Notes: generated from the letters alone by a model not told the origin. Positions 50,951-60,393 are shown, counted from the stretch's first letter. The stretch: 64,000 nt of DNA from Streptomyces sp. HD (GCF_028369295.1 NZ_JAQMYP010000002.1:62001-126000); one strand, 5' to 3'. Program-made: numbers and translations.

Positions 50951-51623
50951 GCTGCTCCAGCAGCCCGGCCCGGTCGTAGAGCCAGTGGCTCTCGCAGATC
51001 CTGCCGTCCCGGAACCGCTGCCAGGTCATGCCCTGCATGGTCACGTCCTGCCCGGTCGCCGGAATCCCGAGGAACTCCCCCTTGTGCCGCGCGGTCCACG
51101 TCCACCGCGTGCACACCTGGTCCTCCTGGGCCATCTGGTCGTCGATCCGGAAGGTGAAGTCGAAGGCGGCACGCCATCCCGCGTACTGCTCGCGCACCCC
51201 GTCGACGCCCTGCACGGGCTGCGGATACGACGGATCGTGATCCACGTAGTCGTCCGTGAGGTGTTCCCCGATCCGCTCCGGCGCCATCTTGCCCATGTCC
51301 TGGAAGAAGGCCCGCGCGGCCAGGACGTTCAGCTGATCGTCCCGCACGACGTCCAGATCGGTGAAGGTCGGCGTCTCGTCACAGAGCGCGACCATCTCCT
51401 GGAAGATCCGGTCGGTCTCGGGCAGGTTGGAGTTCCGCATCGCCTCCTCGTACGACGGAAACTCCACGATCTCGATGAAGTGCGACGAGTCGGACCGGTC
51501 CTTCCCGATGATGTCGTGCGTCGCCGTCCGTTTCCCCTTGGTCTGCTCGACCCACCTGTCCATCAGCCGGTTCATCTCGTCGAAACGGCTGGTCCTGCAG
51601 TCGATGAGCTGTACGAAGGTCAT
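50931..51623 (-). CDS. Two-domain protein: ferredoxin-like half plus SnoaL-like ester cyclase half
   Basis: This 230-residue protein combines an N-terminal domain of about 95 residues (MTFVQLIDCRTSRFDEMNRL, FIEIVEFPSYEEAM), likely a ferredoxin-like barrel, with a C-terminal SnoaL-like cone domain (LTDDYVDHDPSYPQPVQGVDG, FTFRIDDQMAQEDQVCTRWT, WQRFRDGRICESHWLYD) of the ester cyclase type. Such domains bind small hydrophobic substrates and sometimes catalyse aldol ring closure. No pathway genes are near, so the role is unknown. It is divergent from the STAND NTPase gene. Confidence 0.85.
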   Translation of the reverse strand: MTFVQLIDCRTSRFDEMNRLMDRWVEQTKGKRTATHDIIGKDRSDSSHFIEIVEFPSYEEAMRNSNLPETDRIFQEMVALCDETPTFTDLDVVRDDQLNVLAARAFFQDMGKMAPERIGEHLTDDYVDHDPSYPQPVQGVDGVREQYAGWRAAFDFTFRIDDQMAQEDQVCTRWTWTARHKGEFLGIPATGQDVTMQGMTWQRFRDGRICESHWLYDRAGLLEQLGVLGQ

Positions 51624-51803
51624 GACGCCGTCGCCTCCCGGCTCCTTATTCCGGATGAACCTCATCATTCTAGGAAAATCAGACCCGATCGGTCTTGTTG
51701 AACGGTCACCCTCGCGGTACGGCCGGTCCTGAACCGCCGCTCCCGCCGAAAGGAAACCATCAGGTGGGGGACACCGGATCCGGCGGTTTGGCACCATGGC
51801 GCC

Positions 51804-54800
51804 ATGCAGGGGCGGGGGAAGCAGTCGGTGGCCGCGGGCGGCGACATCGGCTGGGCCATCACGGGCGACAACAACCAGGTCGTACTGGCACCTCCCGTGC
51901 GCTCGGCGTACCGGGAGCAGGTGGGAAAGATCGCCCCACCGCAACTCGTGGACCGTGAGCGGGAGTTGGCCGCGCTGGTCGACTTCTGCACGGCCGGTTC
52001 CGGCCCCCTGTACGCCTGGTGGCGCGCGGGAGCCTGGGCGGGCAAGACCGCGCTGATGTCGTGGTTCGCGCTGCATCCGCCGAAGGGCGTGCGTCTCGTG
52101 CCGTTCTTCGTGACAGCCCGGCTGGGCGCCCAGAACGACGTGGCGGCGTACGTCGACGTCGTCCTGGAACAGCTCGCCGAGATCGCCGGTGAGGGGCTGC
52201 CCGCCAACCTGTGGGAATCCACCCGCGAGGCGCATCTGCTGCGTTTGTACCGGGAGGCGGCGCTGGCCTGCGCCGAGCGCGGTGAGCGGCTCGTCCTGCT
52301 GGTCGACGGGCTGGACGAGGACCGAGGCGTGACGACGGGGGCGGCCGCGCGCAGCATCGCCGGTCTGCTGCCGGCGCGGCCCGATTCCGGTATGCGCGTC
52401 CTGGTGTCCGGGCGGCTCAACCCGCCCCTGCCGGTGGACGTGCCGGACGTCCATCCGCTGCGCGACCCCGGGATCGTACGGATCCTGGAGCCGTCGCGAT
52501 ACGCCCAGGTGATCCGCGGCGAGGCGGAACGTGAACTGAAGCACCTCATCGAGGCCGGAGGGCTTGAGTACGACCTGCTTGCGCTGGTCACGGCGGCGGG
52601 CGGGGGCCTGAGCGCCGAGGACCTCGCGGAACTGACCGGCGCCGTGCCCTACCGGGTGCGGGACATCCTGCGCACCCGCGCGGGGCGGACGTTCGGCCTG
52701 CGGGCGTCCGTGTACCTGCTGGGGCACGAGGAACTACAGGCACAGGCCGAGGAGATGCTCGGCAGTGGTGAACTCGACCGATACCGGGCCAAGTTGCACG
52801 CCTGGGCCGACGCATGGCGGGAGCGCGGCTGGCCCGACGGCACCCCCGAGTACCTGCTGCGCGGCTATTTCCGCATGCTGCGCGCCTCGCGTGCCGTGGA
52901 CCGGATGCTCGACTGCGCCCTGGACGCGGCCCGCCACGACCGCATGCTCCTGCTCACCGGCGGCGATGTCGCCGCGGTCAACGAGGTACGGGCCACCGAG
53001 GAGGCGCTCGCCGACCGGGGGTGCCCGGATCCGCTGGACGCCCTCCGTCTGGCCGTCCACCGGGACTGGCTGGGCGACCGCAACGCTGGCCTGCCGGACG
53101 GCCTGCCCCGGGCCTGGGTCGCCGTGGGGAGTACGAGCCGTGCCCTGGCCCTGGCGCGGAGCTATCCGGCCGCTGACCGGCGCGGGGCGGAACTTGCCGG
53201 TGTCGCCGAGGAGTTGCAGCGGCGGGGCGGTGATCCCGGCCGGGTCCTGGAGACGTTGCGGGAGGCCGAGGAGTGCGCGGACCACAGCGATGAACAGCAG
53301 CTCGGAGACGAGGTCCGGGTACGAGTCGCCGGCGTCCTGGTCGCGGCGGGCGAATACGACCGGGCGGCCGCCCTGGCGCGTGCGGCCGCCGGATCACGTC
53401 TCGCGAGCGGCCCGTACACGGCGGCCGTCGCGGCCTGGCTGGAGGCCGGACGCCCGGACCGGGCGGAACAGCTGGTCCGTACCGCCCCGAACGAGGAGTG
53501 TGCGGCGCAGGGAGCGTTGGCCCTGGTTCCGGCCCTGCTGGGGGTCGGCCGGATCGAGGACGCCGAACGCGTGGCCCGAGCGGCGGTTCGCCCGGCCCGG
53601 ATCAGGGCGCTGGTCCTGGTTGTCCGTGCCTGGGACCGGGAGGGCCTTCGGGACCGTGGGCATCGGCTTCTCGATGCGGTGAGGCGGCTGGCTCCCACGT
53701 CCGACAGACGCGTGGAAGTGGTGGCGGCGCTGGCCGGGGCGGGCGACATCCGTCGTGCGCAGATCTTCGCCGACGGCATCCACAAACGCGACGCGCAGGT
53801 CCGGGCATGGGAGATCGTCGCCCGTAGCCTGGTGGCGGCGGGCCGGTACGAGGAGGCCGAGGCCCGGCTAGTCCACCTTCGGGACGGGGGGCGGTCCGCC
53901 ATCCTGCGGGACCTCGCGATCGCTCGGGCGAAGGCGGGTGAATACGACGCGGCCGAAGAACTCGCCGGCCGTGTGCGGGACCCCGCCCTCGCTTGGCAGG
54001 CGCTGCGCACGGTGGCGACCGAGCTGGCGCGAGCGGGGTGCCACGACCGGGCCGAGGCGCTGGCCCGGCGTATCAAGGACCCGACGGAAGCCGGTCTGAC
54101 GCTGGGGGAAGAGGTGATCGTGCTGGCACAGGGCGGCCAGTACGACCGGGCCGAGCGCCTGGCGCGGGGCATCGGGAACACCGGGCTGCGAGCCGAGGCG
54201 CTCCGTCGGCTCGCCCTTCTGCTGGCCGAAGCGGGCGAGCAGGACCGGGCAGTCGAACTCGTCCACTCCTTGGAGGGGAGCGAGGACCGTCCGCGCACGC
54301 TCGTCGAGTTGGCCCTCGCGATGTCACGCGGCGGCCGACGCGAAACGGCGGAACGGATGCTTCTGGACGTCGAGGCCCGCACCCGTGTCCCGGCAGTCCC
54401 GACCGTCGCTCGGAAAGTGAGCGGGGCGGCCAAGGCACTGGCCTTGGCGGGGTACCGGGACGAGGCCCTGAGCCTGCTCGACGGCTTTGAGGAACTGATC
54501 CCACGCGGCGAGTTACCCGACGGGGCGACCGCTGAGTCCACCGCGCTGATGGACGCCGTCGTGGCGCTGGCCGCCGCGGGAGCCATGGGCCGGGCCGAGC
54601 GCCTGGCCGCGCGCGCACCCTTCGGCGAACAACGGTCGCAGCTCATGCACCTTTTGGCCGGGTGGCATGCTGCTGCCGGACGAGCCGAAGCTGCGATCGC
54701 TCTCGTGGGCTCCTACCGCTTCGCGGGGGCGAGCGGTTCTCCTTTGCACACCGTGATTCGCGGACTGGCAGCCGGCGGCCACTTCGACCGGGCCGAGTCC

Positions 54801-55493
54801 GTGGTCCGGCAGTCGGCCAACCCGGGTCGGCTGGGAGTGGATCTGGGCCTGCTGGCCTGGGCCCTGTACACAGCGGGCCAGCACGTCAGGGCCAAGGCGC
54901 TCGCCAACGAGGCGTACCGGCAGATCCACCGCTGGAGCGCTTGGCACCGCACCGAGATCGTGTTTCTGGTCAGGGCCCTGGCCTGTGCGGGGGAACAGGA
55001 CAAGGCGAGGCGTCTGGCGGTCCGGGGACTCCCGATGGGTGACGACGCACTCCGCCGTCGGCCCCGGCCCGAGGTGAGCGCCGATGCGCTGCTCCTCATC
55101 GCCATCGGCGAGTACGACGAAGCCGTCGCCCGGGCGGACTGCCTCACCCACCCCCATGAACGTGCCCAAACCCTTGCGGAGATCTCCGTTGCCGTGGCCG
55201 ACGCGGGCGAACTCGTCCGCGCCGAGCAGGTAGCCCGCACCATCGCGGCCCCCACGTACGCCGCTCGGGCCTGCGCGCACGTCGCCGCGGTCACGAACGA
55301 TCCCGCCCGGGCCCGGGACCTGACGGCACTGGCGCTGCGCAGCGGAGGCTGGGTACCGGCGCTGCCCGGGCTGCTGAGGCACACCGAGTCGGTGGAGCTG
55401 GTCGTGGCGGCGGCGGAGGCTCTGAAGGCCGCCTGCACGGGCGACCGCAAAGCGGCTACTGCGGCCCGTACTTCCGCCCCGTCCTCGAACTGA
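51804..55493 (+). CDS. STAND (NACHT-like) NTPase with long helical-repeat C-terminus
   Basis: This 1229-residue protein has a short N-terminus with GDIGWAITGDNNQVVL, a segment found before NTPase domains of many actinobacterial STAND proteins, but no visible effector domain. The ATPase follows: PPQLVDRERELAAL, P-loop AGAWAGKT (Lys81), and Walker B LVLLVDGLDED (Asp168). A winged-helix-like part lies near 270-330. From about 440 to 1210 there are some twenty helical repeats of TPR-like type (GEYDRAAALARAAAG pattern, DRAE or DRAxxLAR in each), a typical sensor surface. Codon 904 (54513-54515) is TTA. STAND proteins act as signal-gated switches, several in phage defence. The gene stands alone; its 3' end overlaps the convergent SDR gene by 38 bp. 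Confidence 0.82.
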   Translation: MQGRGKQSVAAGGDIGWAITGDNNQVVLAPPVRSAYREQVGKIAPPQLVDRERELAALVDFCTAGSGPLYAWWRAGAWAGKTALMSWFALHPPKGVRLVPFFVTARLGAQNDVAAYVDVVLEQLAEIAGEGLPANLWESTREAHLLRLYREAALACAERGERLVLLVDGLDEDRGVTTGAAARSIAGLLPARPDSGMRVLVSGRLNPPLPVDVPDVHPLRDPGIVRILEPSRYAQVIRGEAERELKHLIEAGGLEYDLLALVTAAGGGLSAEDLAELTGAVPYRVRDILRTRAGRTFGLRASVYLLGHEELQAQAEEMLGSGELDRYRAKLHAWADAWRERGWPDGTPEYLLRGYFRMLRASRAVDRMLDCALDAARHDRMLLLTGGDVAAVNEVRATEEALADRGCPDPLDALRLAVHRDWLGDRNAGLPDGLPRAWVAVGSTSRALALARSYPAADRRGAELAGVAEELQRRGGDPGRVLETLREAEECADHSDEQQLGDEVRVRVAGVLVAAGEYDRAAALARAAAGSRLASGPYTAAVAAWLEAGRPDRAEQLVRTAPNEECAAQGALALVPALLGVGRIEDAERVARAAVRPARIRALVLVVRAWDREGLRDRGHRLLDAVRRLAPTSDRRVEVVAALAGAGDIRRAQIFADGIHKRDAQVRAWEIVARSLVAAGRYEEAEARLVHLRDGGRSAILRDLAIARAKAGEYDAAEELAGRVRDPALAWQALRTVATELARAGCHDRAEALARRIKDPTEAGLTLGEEVIVLAQGGQYDRAERLARGIGNTGLRAEALRRLALLLAEAGEQDRAVELVHSLEGSEDRPRTLVELALAMSRGGRRETAERMLLDVEARTRVPAVPTVARKVSGAAKALALAGYRDEALSLLDGFEELIPRGELPDGATAESTALMDAVVALAAAGAMGRAERLAARAPFGEQRSQLMHLLAGWHAAAGRAEAAIALVGSYRFAGASGSPLHTVIRGLAAGGHFDRAESVVRQSANPGRLGVDLGLLAWALYTAGQHVRAKALANEAYRQIHRWSAWHRTEIVFLVRALACAGEQDKARRLAVRGLPMGDDALRRRPRPEVSADALLLIAIGEYDEAVARADCLTHPHERAQTLAEISVAVADAGELVRAEQVARTIAAPTYAARACAHVAAVTNDPARARDLTALALRSGGWVPALPGLLRHTESVELVVAAAEALKAACTGDRKAATAARTSAPSSN

Positions 55494-56229
55494 TCCCGCC
55501 GAGCAACCCGCGCGGCACCACCTTCACCACCCCCATCAACGCCTTGTACCGAGGATCCGGGATCGACACCGCCTTCCCCCGCGCCAGATCGTCGAGCGCC
55601 GCCGCCACCAACTTGTCCGCGTCCAGCCACATCCACCCCGGAATGTTGTCCGTCCCCATCCCGGCCCGTTCATGGAACTCGGTCCGTACGAACCCCGGGC
55701 ACAGCGCCATCAGCCGCACCCCGCTCCCCGCCAGGTCCCGCGCCGCGCCCTGGGTGAACTGCACGACCCACGCCTTGGACGCGCCGTACGTCCCGCGAGG
55801 TACGAAGGCCGCGACCGACGCGACGTTGACGACGCCGCCGCGCCCCCGCTCCCGCATCGCCTCCGTGGCCGCCGACGTCAGGCGCAGTACCGCCTCGCAG
55901 TGCACCTTGAGCATCTTCAGCTCGTCGGCCATGGAGACGTCGAGGAAGCGGCCCTTGTTGCCGAAGCCGGCGTTGTTGATCAGCAGGTCGACGGGGTTCC
56001 GGCGGTCGCCGAGGCGGGCGGCGACCGTCTCGATGCCGGTGTCCTCCGCCAGGTCGGCCGTGAGCACTTCCGCCTCGATGCCGTGCCGGTCGTGCAACTC
56101 GGTCGCCTGCTCCCGCAGCCGCTTGGTGTCCCGGGCCACCAGGACGAGGTCGTGCCCGTCAGCCGCCAGCCGCCGCGCGAACGCGGCGCCGATGCCCGCG
56201 GTCGATCCCGTAATCAATGCCGTTGTCAT
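55456..56229 (-). CDS. Short-chain dehydrogenase/reductase
   Basis: This 257-residue NAD(P)-dependent oxidoreductase has the classical SDR motifs TGSTAGIG, NNAGFGNKG, and the catalytic pair in TYGASKAW (Tyr and Lys), with the Ser in NVASVAAFVP. The C-terminal PRGLLGGISSRTG tail resembles the DltE/YqjQ-like subgroup. The substrate cannot be assigned. It overlaps the end of the STAND gene. Confidence 0.92.
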   Translation of the reverse strand: MTTALITGSTAGIGAAFARRLAADGHDLVLVARDTKRLREQATELHDRHGIEAEVLTADLAEDTGIETVAARLGDRRNPVDLLINNAGFGNKGRFLDVSMADELKMLKVHCEAVLRLTSAATEAMRERGRGGVVNVASVAAFVPRGTYGASKAWVVQFTQGAARDLAGSGVRLMALCPGFVRTEFHERAGMGTDNIPGWMWLDADKLVAAALDDLARGKAVSIPDPRYKALMGVVKVVPRGLLGGISSRTGRKYGPQ

Positions 56230-56272
56230 GGCGCAAGATTAGTGACCTGGACTGCGCGCCTCCGCTCCCCGC

Positions 56273-57799
56273 TCAGCCGTGCCCGTGCCCGGGCCCGTGC
56301 GCCGAGTGGGCCGACGGGACCTTCGCCCGCTGTCCCCTCTCCACCACGGCGAACTGACCCATCATCCCTTCGTCCTCGTGGTACAGCAGATGGCAGTGGT
56401 ACATGTACGGCGTGTCCGGATCCGCCGGACCGGTGAAGCGCAGCGCCAGCCTCATGGTCGTGCCGTTCGGCAGGAACACCGTGTCCTTCGGCCCGCGCAG
56501 CGCGGCCGGCGGCGCCTCGCCGTTCACCTCCAGCACCCGGAACTGCACGTCGTGCACATGGAAGTTGTGCGGCATGCCGTTGCTGTTGCGGACCGTCCAC
56601 ACCTCCGTCGTTCCCCGAGTGACCGTCTCGTCGACGCGCCCCATGGCCATCGCCCGCCCGTTGATGCCGGACCGCTTCAGGTCGAAGTGCCGCCCACGCA
56701 CCGCATCCGTGCCGTCCGGTGTCTCCGACTTGCCCAGCGCGGCCGGTATCGCGGGCGAGGCGCGGAGTGCTCCCGCCGCCCGCAGTTCCAGTACGTCGAA
56801 CGAGTCGTCGCCCCCGCCGAACCGCCGCTGCCAGCCGTCCCCGTAGTTGTCCTGCGGGAAGCTGCGCAGCATCACCCGCTCACCCGTCCGCATCCGTACG
56901 ACGATCTCGGCGCGCTCACCCGGCGACAGCTGGACCCGGTCCATGGACTCGGGCCGCTCCAGCAGGCCCCCGTCGGTGGCTATGAGCGAGAAGGCGCGGT
57001 CGTCGGGGAAGCCGAAGGCGTACGTCCGTGCCGTCGAGGCGTTGAGCAGCCGCAGCCGTATGAGCTCGTCGCCGACCTCCCGGTAGGGGCGCAGTGTGCC
57101 GTTGACCATCGTCTGGTCGCCGAGGAAGCCGACGTTCTGCATCATCCTGTGGCCGCCGCCGAGTTCGGCGCCGTCGAAGCGCACGTCCTGGACGATGACG
57201 GGCAGGTCGTCGACGCCGTACCGCTTCGGCAGGTCAAGGTCCCCGGACTTCGCGTCGTCCAGGATGAACATGCCGGCCAGGCCCTTGCGCACATGCCGTT
57301 CGGTCGCGCCGTGCGGGTGCGGGTGGTACCAGAGCGTCGCGGCCGGCTGGGCCACGGTCCAGTGCGGGGTCCAGGTGCCGCCGGGGGCGATCATCTGGTG
57401 CGGGCCGCCGTCCATGCGCGCGGGCAGGTGCATGCCGTGCCAGTGCACGCTGGACGCCTCGGCGAGCCCGTTCGCCATGCGCACCCGGACCTTCTCGCCA
57501 CGGGCCGCGCGAAGTGTCGGGCCGAGGTAGGAGCCGTTGAACCCCCAGGTCGGAGTCTTCACCCCGTTCTTGAACTCCGTTTCGCCCGCGCGCATACGCA
57601 GGTCGAAGACGCGCGTGCCGTCCTTGTCGACGGTCGACCCGGCCAGGGGAGGTATCGCCAGCGCGTTGTCGAACGACGCCTTGCCGACCGTGCTGACGTC
57701 GGCGCCGGTCCACAGCCAGGCGAACAGGGCACCGACCGTCAGCGCGACGACCGTGACGAGGGTGCCGAGAACGATGAGGACGCGCTTGAAGCGAGACAT
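56273..57799 (-). CDS. Multicopper oxidase, membrane-anchored
   Basis: This protein of about 508 residues has one N-terminal hydrophobic segment (about residues 5-30; signal peptide or anchor, no twin-arginine motif). Three cupredoxin domains carry all four copper motifs: VHWHGMH, WYHPHPHG, HNFHVHDVQF and YHCHLLYHEDEGMM, with the type 1 copper axial Met in the last. It resembles CueO-like cuprous or phenol oxidases. A Gly/His-rich tail (HGPGHGHG) may also bind copper. ATG 57799 is used; an upstream ATG at 57865 would add a 22-residue Asp/Arg-rich lead. Confidence 0.92.
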   Translation of the reverse strand: MSRFKRVLIVLGTLVTVVALTVGALFAWLWTGADVSTVGKASFDNALAIPPLAGSTVDKDGTRVFDLRMRAGETEFKNGVKTPTWGFNGSYLGPTLRAARGEKVRVRMANGLAEASSVHWHGMHLPARMDGGPHQMIAPGGTWTPHWTVAQPAATLWYHPHPHGATERHVRKGLAGMFILDDAKSGDLDLPKRYGVDDLPVIVQDVRFDGAELGGGHRMMQNVGFLGDQTMVNGTLRPYREVGDELIRLRLLNASTARTYAFGFPDDRAFSLIATDGGLLERPESMDRVQLSPGERAEIVVRMRTGERVMLRSFPQDNYGDGWQRRFGGGDDSFDVLELRAAGALRASPAIPAALGKSETPDGTDAVRGRHFDLKRSGINGRAMAMGRVDETVTRGTTEVWTVRNSNGMPHNFHVHDVQFRVLEVNGEAPPAALRGPKDTVFLPNGTTMRLALRFTGPADPDTPYMYHCHLLYHEDEGMMGQFAVVERGQRAKVPSAHSAHGPGHGHG

Positions 57800-57977
57800 G
57801 GATCGAGCGTCCTTGATCGCCGCCCGCCGAACATCCGGGTCGTCCCCCGGCCCACCCCGAGTCAACCCCCGCCGCTCGTACGGGGTTTCCCCCTAGGAGC
57901 CGTGCGGCGCCCGGACGTTCCGGGCGCCCGGGCCGACGCCTTCCGACTACTGACGCCGCCTCACTGCTGACGCCCGG

Positions 57978-58646
57978 TCAGGCCTCGTTCTTCGCCGCGT
58001 ACTTCCGCGCCGCCTCCAGCGACTCCGGATGCAGCGCCTCTCCCGCCGCCAGCAGCCGCGGCAGCAGCTTCCGCTCCGTCGTGACCGCCCGGAACTGCAG
58101 CGCCACCGTCACGTCGTGACCGGGCCGGTGAATGATCTCCATCGCGTCGCCCGCCCGGATCTCGCCCGGCTCGATGACCCGCAGATACGCACCCGGCGCC
58201 CCCTTCACGGTGAACCGCTTCACCCACTGCTCCTCACCCACATGGCCCTGGAAGGTGCGACAGGGAATCCGCCCGGAGGTGACCTCCAGCACCAGATCGG
58301 AACCGATCCGCCAGCGCTCACCGATCAGCGCGCCGGACACGTCCAGGCCGAAGGTCGTGAGGTTCTCGCCGAACCCGCCGTTCGCCAGCGGCCGCCCCAG
58401 TTCGCGCTCCCAGTCGTCGAGGTCCTCGCGCGCCACCGCGTACACGGCCTGGTCGTCGCCGCCGTGGTGGCGCAGGCTGCACACCTCGTCGCCGGCCACG
58501 CCACTGCCCCCGGTCCCCTTGGGTCCGGGAGCCGCCACCCGTACCGGTCCGTCCACCGGCTGCTTGTCGATCCCGGTGACGCCATCCGGGTGATCCGAGT
58601 ACGGCACGTACTTCCGGTGGCCCAGGTTCACAGACAGAAGCTTCAT
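57978..58646 (-). CDS. MOSC domain protein (YiiM-like)
   Basis: This 222-residue protein is of the MOSC family, related to the C-terminal domain of molybdenum cofactor sulfurase and YiiM-type N-hydroxylated-base reductases. Motifs are GDEVCSLRHHGGDDQAVYAVAREDLDDWE, GGFGENLTTFGLD and SGRIPCRTFQGH with the conserved Cys. The likely role is in molybdopterin-linked reductive detoxification. It starts at ATG 58646 and is divergent from the LysR gene, with an 80-bp gap. Confidence 0.9.
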   Translation of the reverse strand: MKLLSVNLGHRKYVPYSDHPDGVTGIDKQPVDGPVRVAAPGPKGTGGSGVAGDEVCSLRHHGGDDQAVYAVAREDLDDWERELGRPLANGGFGENLTTFGLDVSGALIGERWRIGSDLVLEVTSGRIPCRTFQGHVGEEQWVKRFTVKGAPGAYLRVIEPGEIRAGDAMEIIHRPGHDVTVALQFRAVTTERKLLPRLLAAGEALHPESLEAARKYAAKNEA

Positions 58647-58726
58647 GACCGCACGGTAGGCGACCGACACTCAAAGCGTCCATGTGTTATACGGCGCCTT
58701 TCCCAAGGATCACTTATGCTTGATCT

Positions 58727-59632
58727 GTGATCGAGGCCCGTCATCTCCGTGTGCTGCGCGCCGTCGCCGGTACCGGTTCCTTCTCCGCGGCGGGGCGTGA
58801 ACTGGGCTGCACCCAGCCCGCCGTCAGCCAGCAGATGAAGGCCCTGGAGGCGTCCGTCGGCACACCCCTGCTGATCCGCAGCGGGCGCGAGATGCGGCTG
58901 ACCCAGGCCGGTGAGGCATTGGTGCGGCATGCCGCCGGGATCCTGGCCGGCCTCACCGCCGCCGAGGAGGAGGTCGCCGCCATCGCCGGACTGCGGGCCG
59001 GCCGCGTCCGCCTCGTCTCCTTCCCCAGTGGCAGTTCCACCCTGGTCCCGACCGCCCTCGCCGCCCTGCGCGCCGCACACCCCGGCACCCGGGTCTCCCT
59101 GGAGGAGGCCGAGCCGCCGAAGTCCGTCGAACTGCTGCGTGAGGGCGACTACGACGTGGCGCTCGCCTTCCGCTACGAGGGCGCGGCCCAGGAAGGGGAG
59201 TGGGACGACCTCGTCGTACGCCCCCTGCTGACCGACCGGCTCATCGCCCTCGTGCCCGAGCGGCACCGCCTCGCGCGCACCGCGCCCACCGGGTCCCTCG
59301 CCATCGGGGACCTCGCCGCCGAGCCGTGGATCGCCGGATGCCCGCGCTGCCGAGGGCAGTTGATCGAGGTGTGCGAGGGAGCCGGATTCACGCCCCGTAT
59401 CGACTTCGCCACCGACGACTATCCGGCGGTCGTCGGCCTGGTGGGCGCCGGTCTGGGCGTGGCCGTCCTGCCCCAGCTCGCCGTCGAGTCCGTACGGCCG
59501 CGAGGTGTGCGCATGGTGGCGCTGGAGCCGGCGGTGCGGCGGGAGATCGTCGCGCTCACCCTGCCCGACCTGGCGCAGGTGCCCGCGGTGGCGGCGACGC
59601 TCCAGCAGTTGGCGCGAGCCGCTGCCCGCTGA
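58727..59632 (+). CDS. LysR-family transcriptional regulator
   Basis: This 301-residue protein starts at GTG 58727, with HTH HLRVLRAVAGTGSFSAAGRELGCTQPAVSQQMKALE and an effector domain (VRLVSFPSGSSTLVPTALAALRAAHPG). LysR genes usually control the divergent neighbour, here the MOSC gene; the shared gap of 80 bp fits this. The inducer is unknown. It is followed by a bidirectional terminator. Confidence 0.92.
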   Translation: MIEARHLRVLRAVAGTGSFSAAGRELGCTQPAVSQQMKALEASVGTPLLIRSGREMRLTQAGEALVRHAAGILAGLTAAEEEVAAIAGLRAGRVRLVSFPSGSSTLVPTALAALRAAHPGTRVSLEEAEPPKSVELLREGDYDVALAFRYEGAAQEGEWDDLVVRPLLTDRLIALVPERHRLARTAPTGSLAIGDLAAEPWIAGCPRCRGQLIEVCEGAGFTPRIDFATDDYPAVVGLVGAGLGVAVLPQLAVESVRPRGVRMVALEPAVRREIVALTLPDLAQVPAVAATLQQLARAAAR

Positions 59633-59637
59633 CGCAG

Positions 59638-59667
59638 AGTAAGGGCACGCCTGCGCGTGCCCTTACT
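59638..59667. terminator. Bidirectional terminator between lysR-type gene and whiD
   Basis: A perfect 13-bp inverted repeat (59638-59650 and 59655-59667; AGTAAGGGCACGC) with a 4-nt loop lies between two convergent genes. Confidence 0.88.
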
Positions 59668-59682
59668 TGAAGAAACGTTCCT

Positions 59683-60012
59683 TCAATTGGTGGAGCCGGA
59701 CTCCGCGCTGGTCGTCGACGCCGACACCAGCCGGTTGCGCGCCCGCCCCATGAGTTCCTCGCGCTCGTCCTCGGTCAAGCCGCCCCAGACGCCGTACGGT
59801 TCGCGGACCGCCAGCGCGTGCGCCGCGCACTGCGCGCGCACCGGGCACCTCATACAGACCTCCTTGGCCGAGTTCTCACGAGCGCTCCGGGCCGCACCGC
59901 GCTCGCCCTCCGGATGAAAGAAGAGCGAGCTGTCCACCCCGCGACAGGCAGCCAGCAGCTGCCAGTCCCACAGGTCCGCGTTCGGTCCGGGAAGGCGGGA
60001 GAAATCTGCCAT
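59683..60012 (-). CDS. whiD: WhiB-like sporulation regulator WhiD
   Basis: This 109-residue protein binds a [4Fe-4S] cluster through Cys23, Cys53, Cys56 and Cys62 (CxxC plus two single Cys) and has the WhiB turn GVWGG (74-78) and a basic C-terminal LMGRARNRL. WhiD is required for the maturation of spores and works by binding region 4 of the principal sigma factor. The N-terminus MADFSRLPGPNADLWDW is the one known for WhiD, and the location next to bldM is as in other Streptomyces. Confidence 0.95.
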   Translation of the reverse strand: MADFSRLPGPNADLWDWQLLAACRGVDSSLFFHPEGERGAARSARENSAKEVCMRCPVRAQCAAHALAVREPYGVWGGLTEDEREELMGRARNRLVSASTTSAESGSTN

Positions 60013-60393
60013 TGCGTGACCCCTTGTAGCCGTTCTGGGCGGATACGGTGTCCACGACCGTACATCTACGATCTAAGGAGATGAAAATATGACTCATTGC
60101 GAATCTAGCCTCAGACGCCAACAAATGGGAAGAAAAAGGGCTGAATGGGGCATGGGTTGTGATGAAACGTTGTGGGTCCGTCGTGCATGTCTGCACCGTG
60201 TCCGCCCCCTCACGTAGAGTGCCGAAGACGGCACATGCCCCCGTAACTCTTTCGAGTGACCGTCGTTGAGAGGGCGGAGGCGGTTGAAGCAACAAGCGCT
60301 CGGGCAGGCGTCCGAGACGGTCGACCGCACAGGTGACGATTTCGTACCAGCCTGGAGGCTCAAGGTGACGTGCATCAGCTGCGGAGGGCGGCC
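60013..60393. other. Divergent whiD/bldM regulatory region
   Basis: This 381-bp gap must contain the promoters of both developmental genes. The part 60075-60165 is strikingly AT-rich for this genome. It holds AAGGAG (60075-60080) before ATG 60089, which opens a 42-codon frame ending at TAG 60215-60217. The frame uses codons rare in Streptomyces (AGA, AAA, TCT, CGT), so it may not be coding. No other clear motif was identified. Confidence 0.6.
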
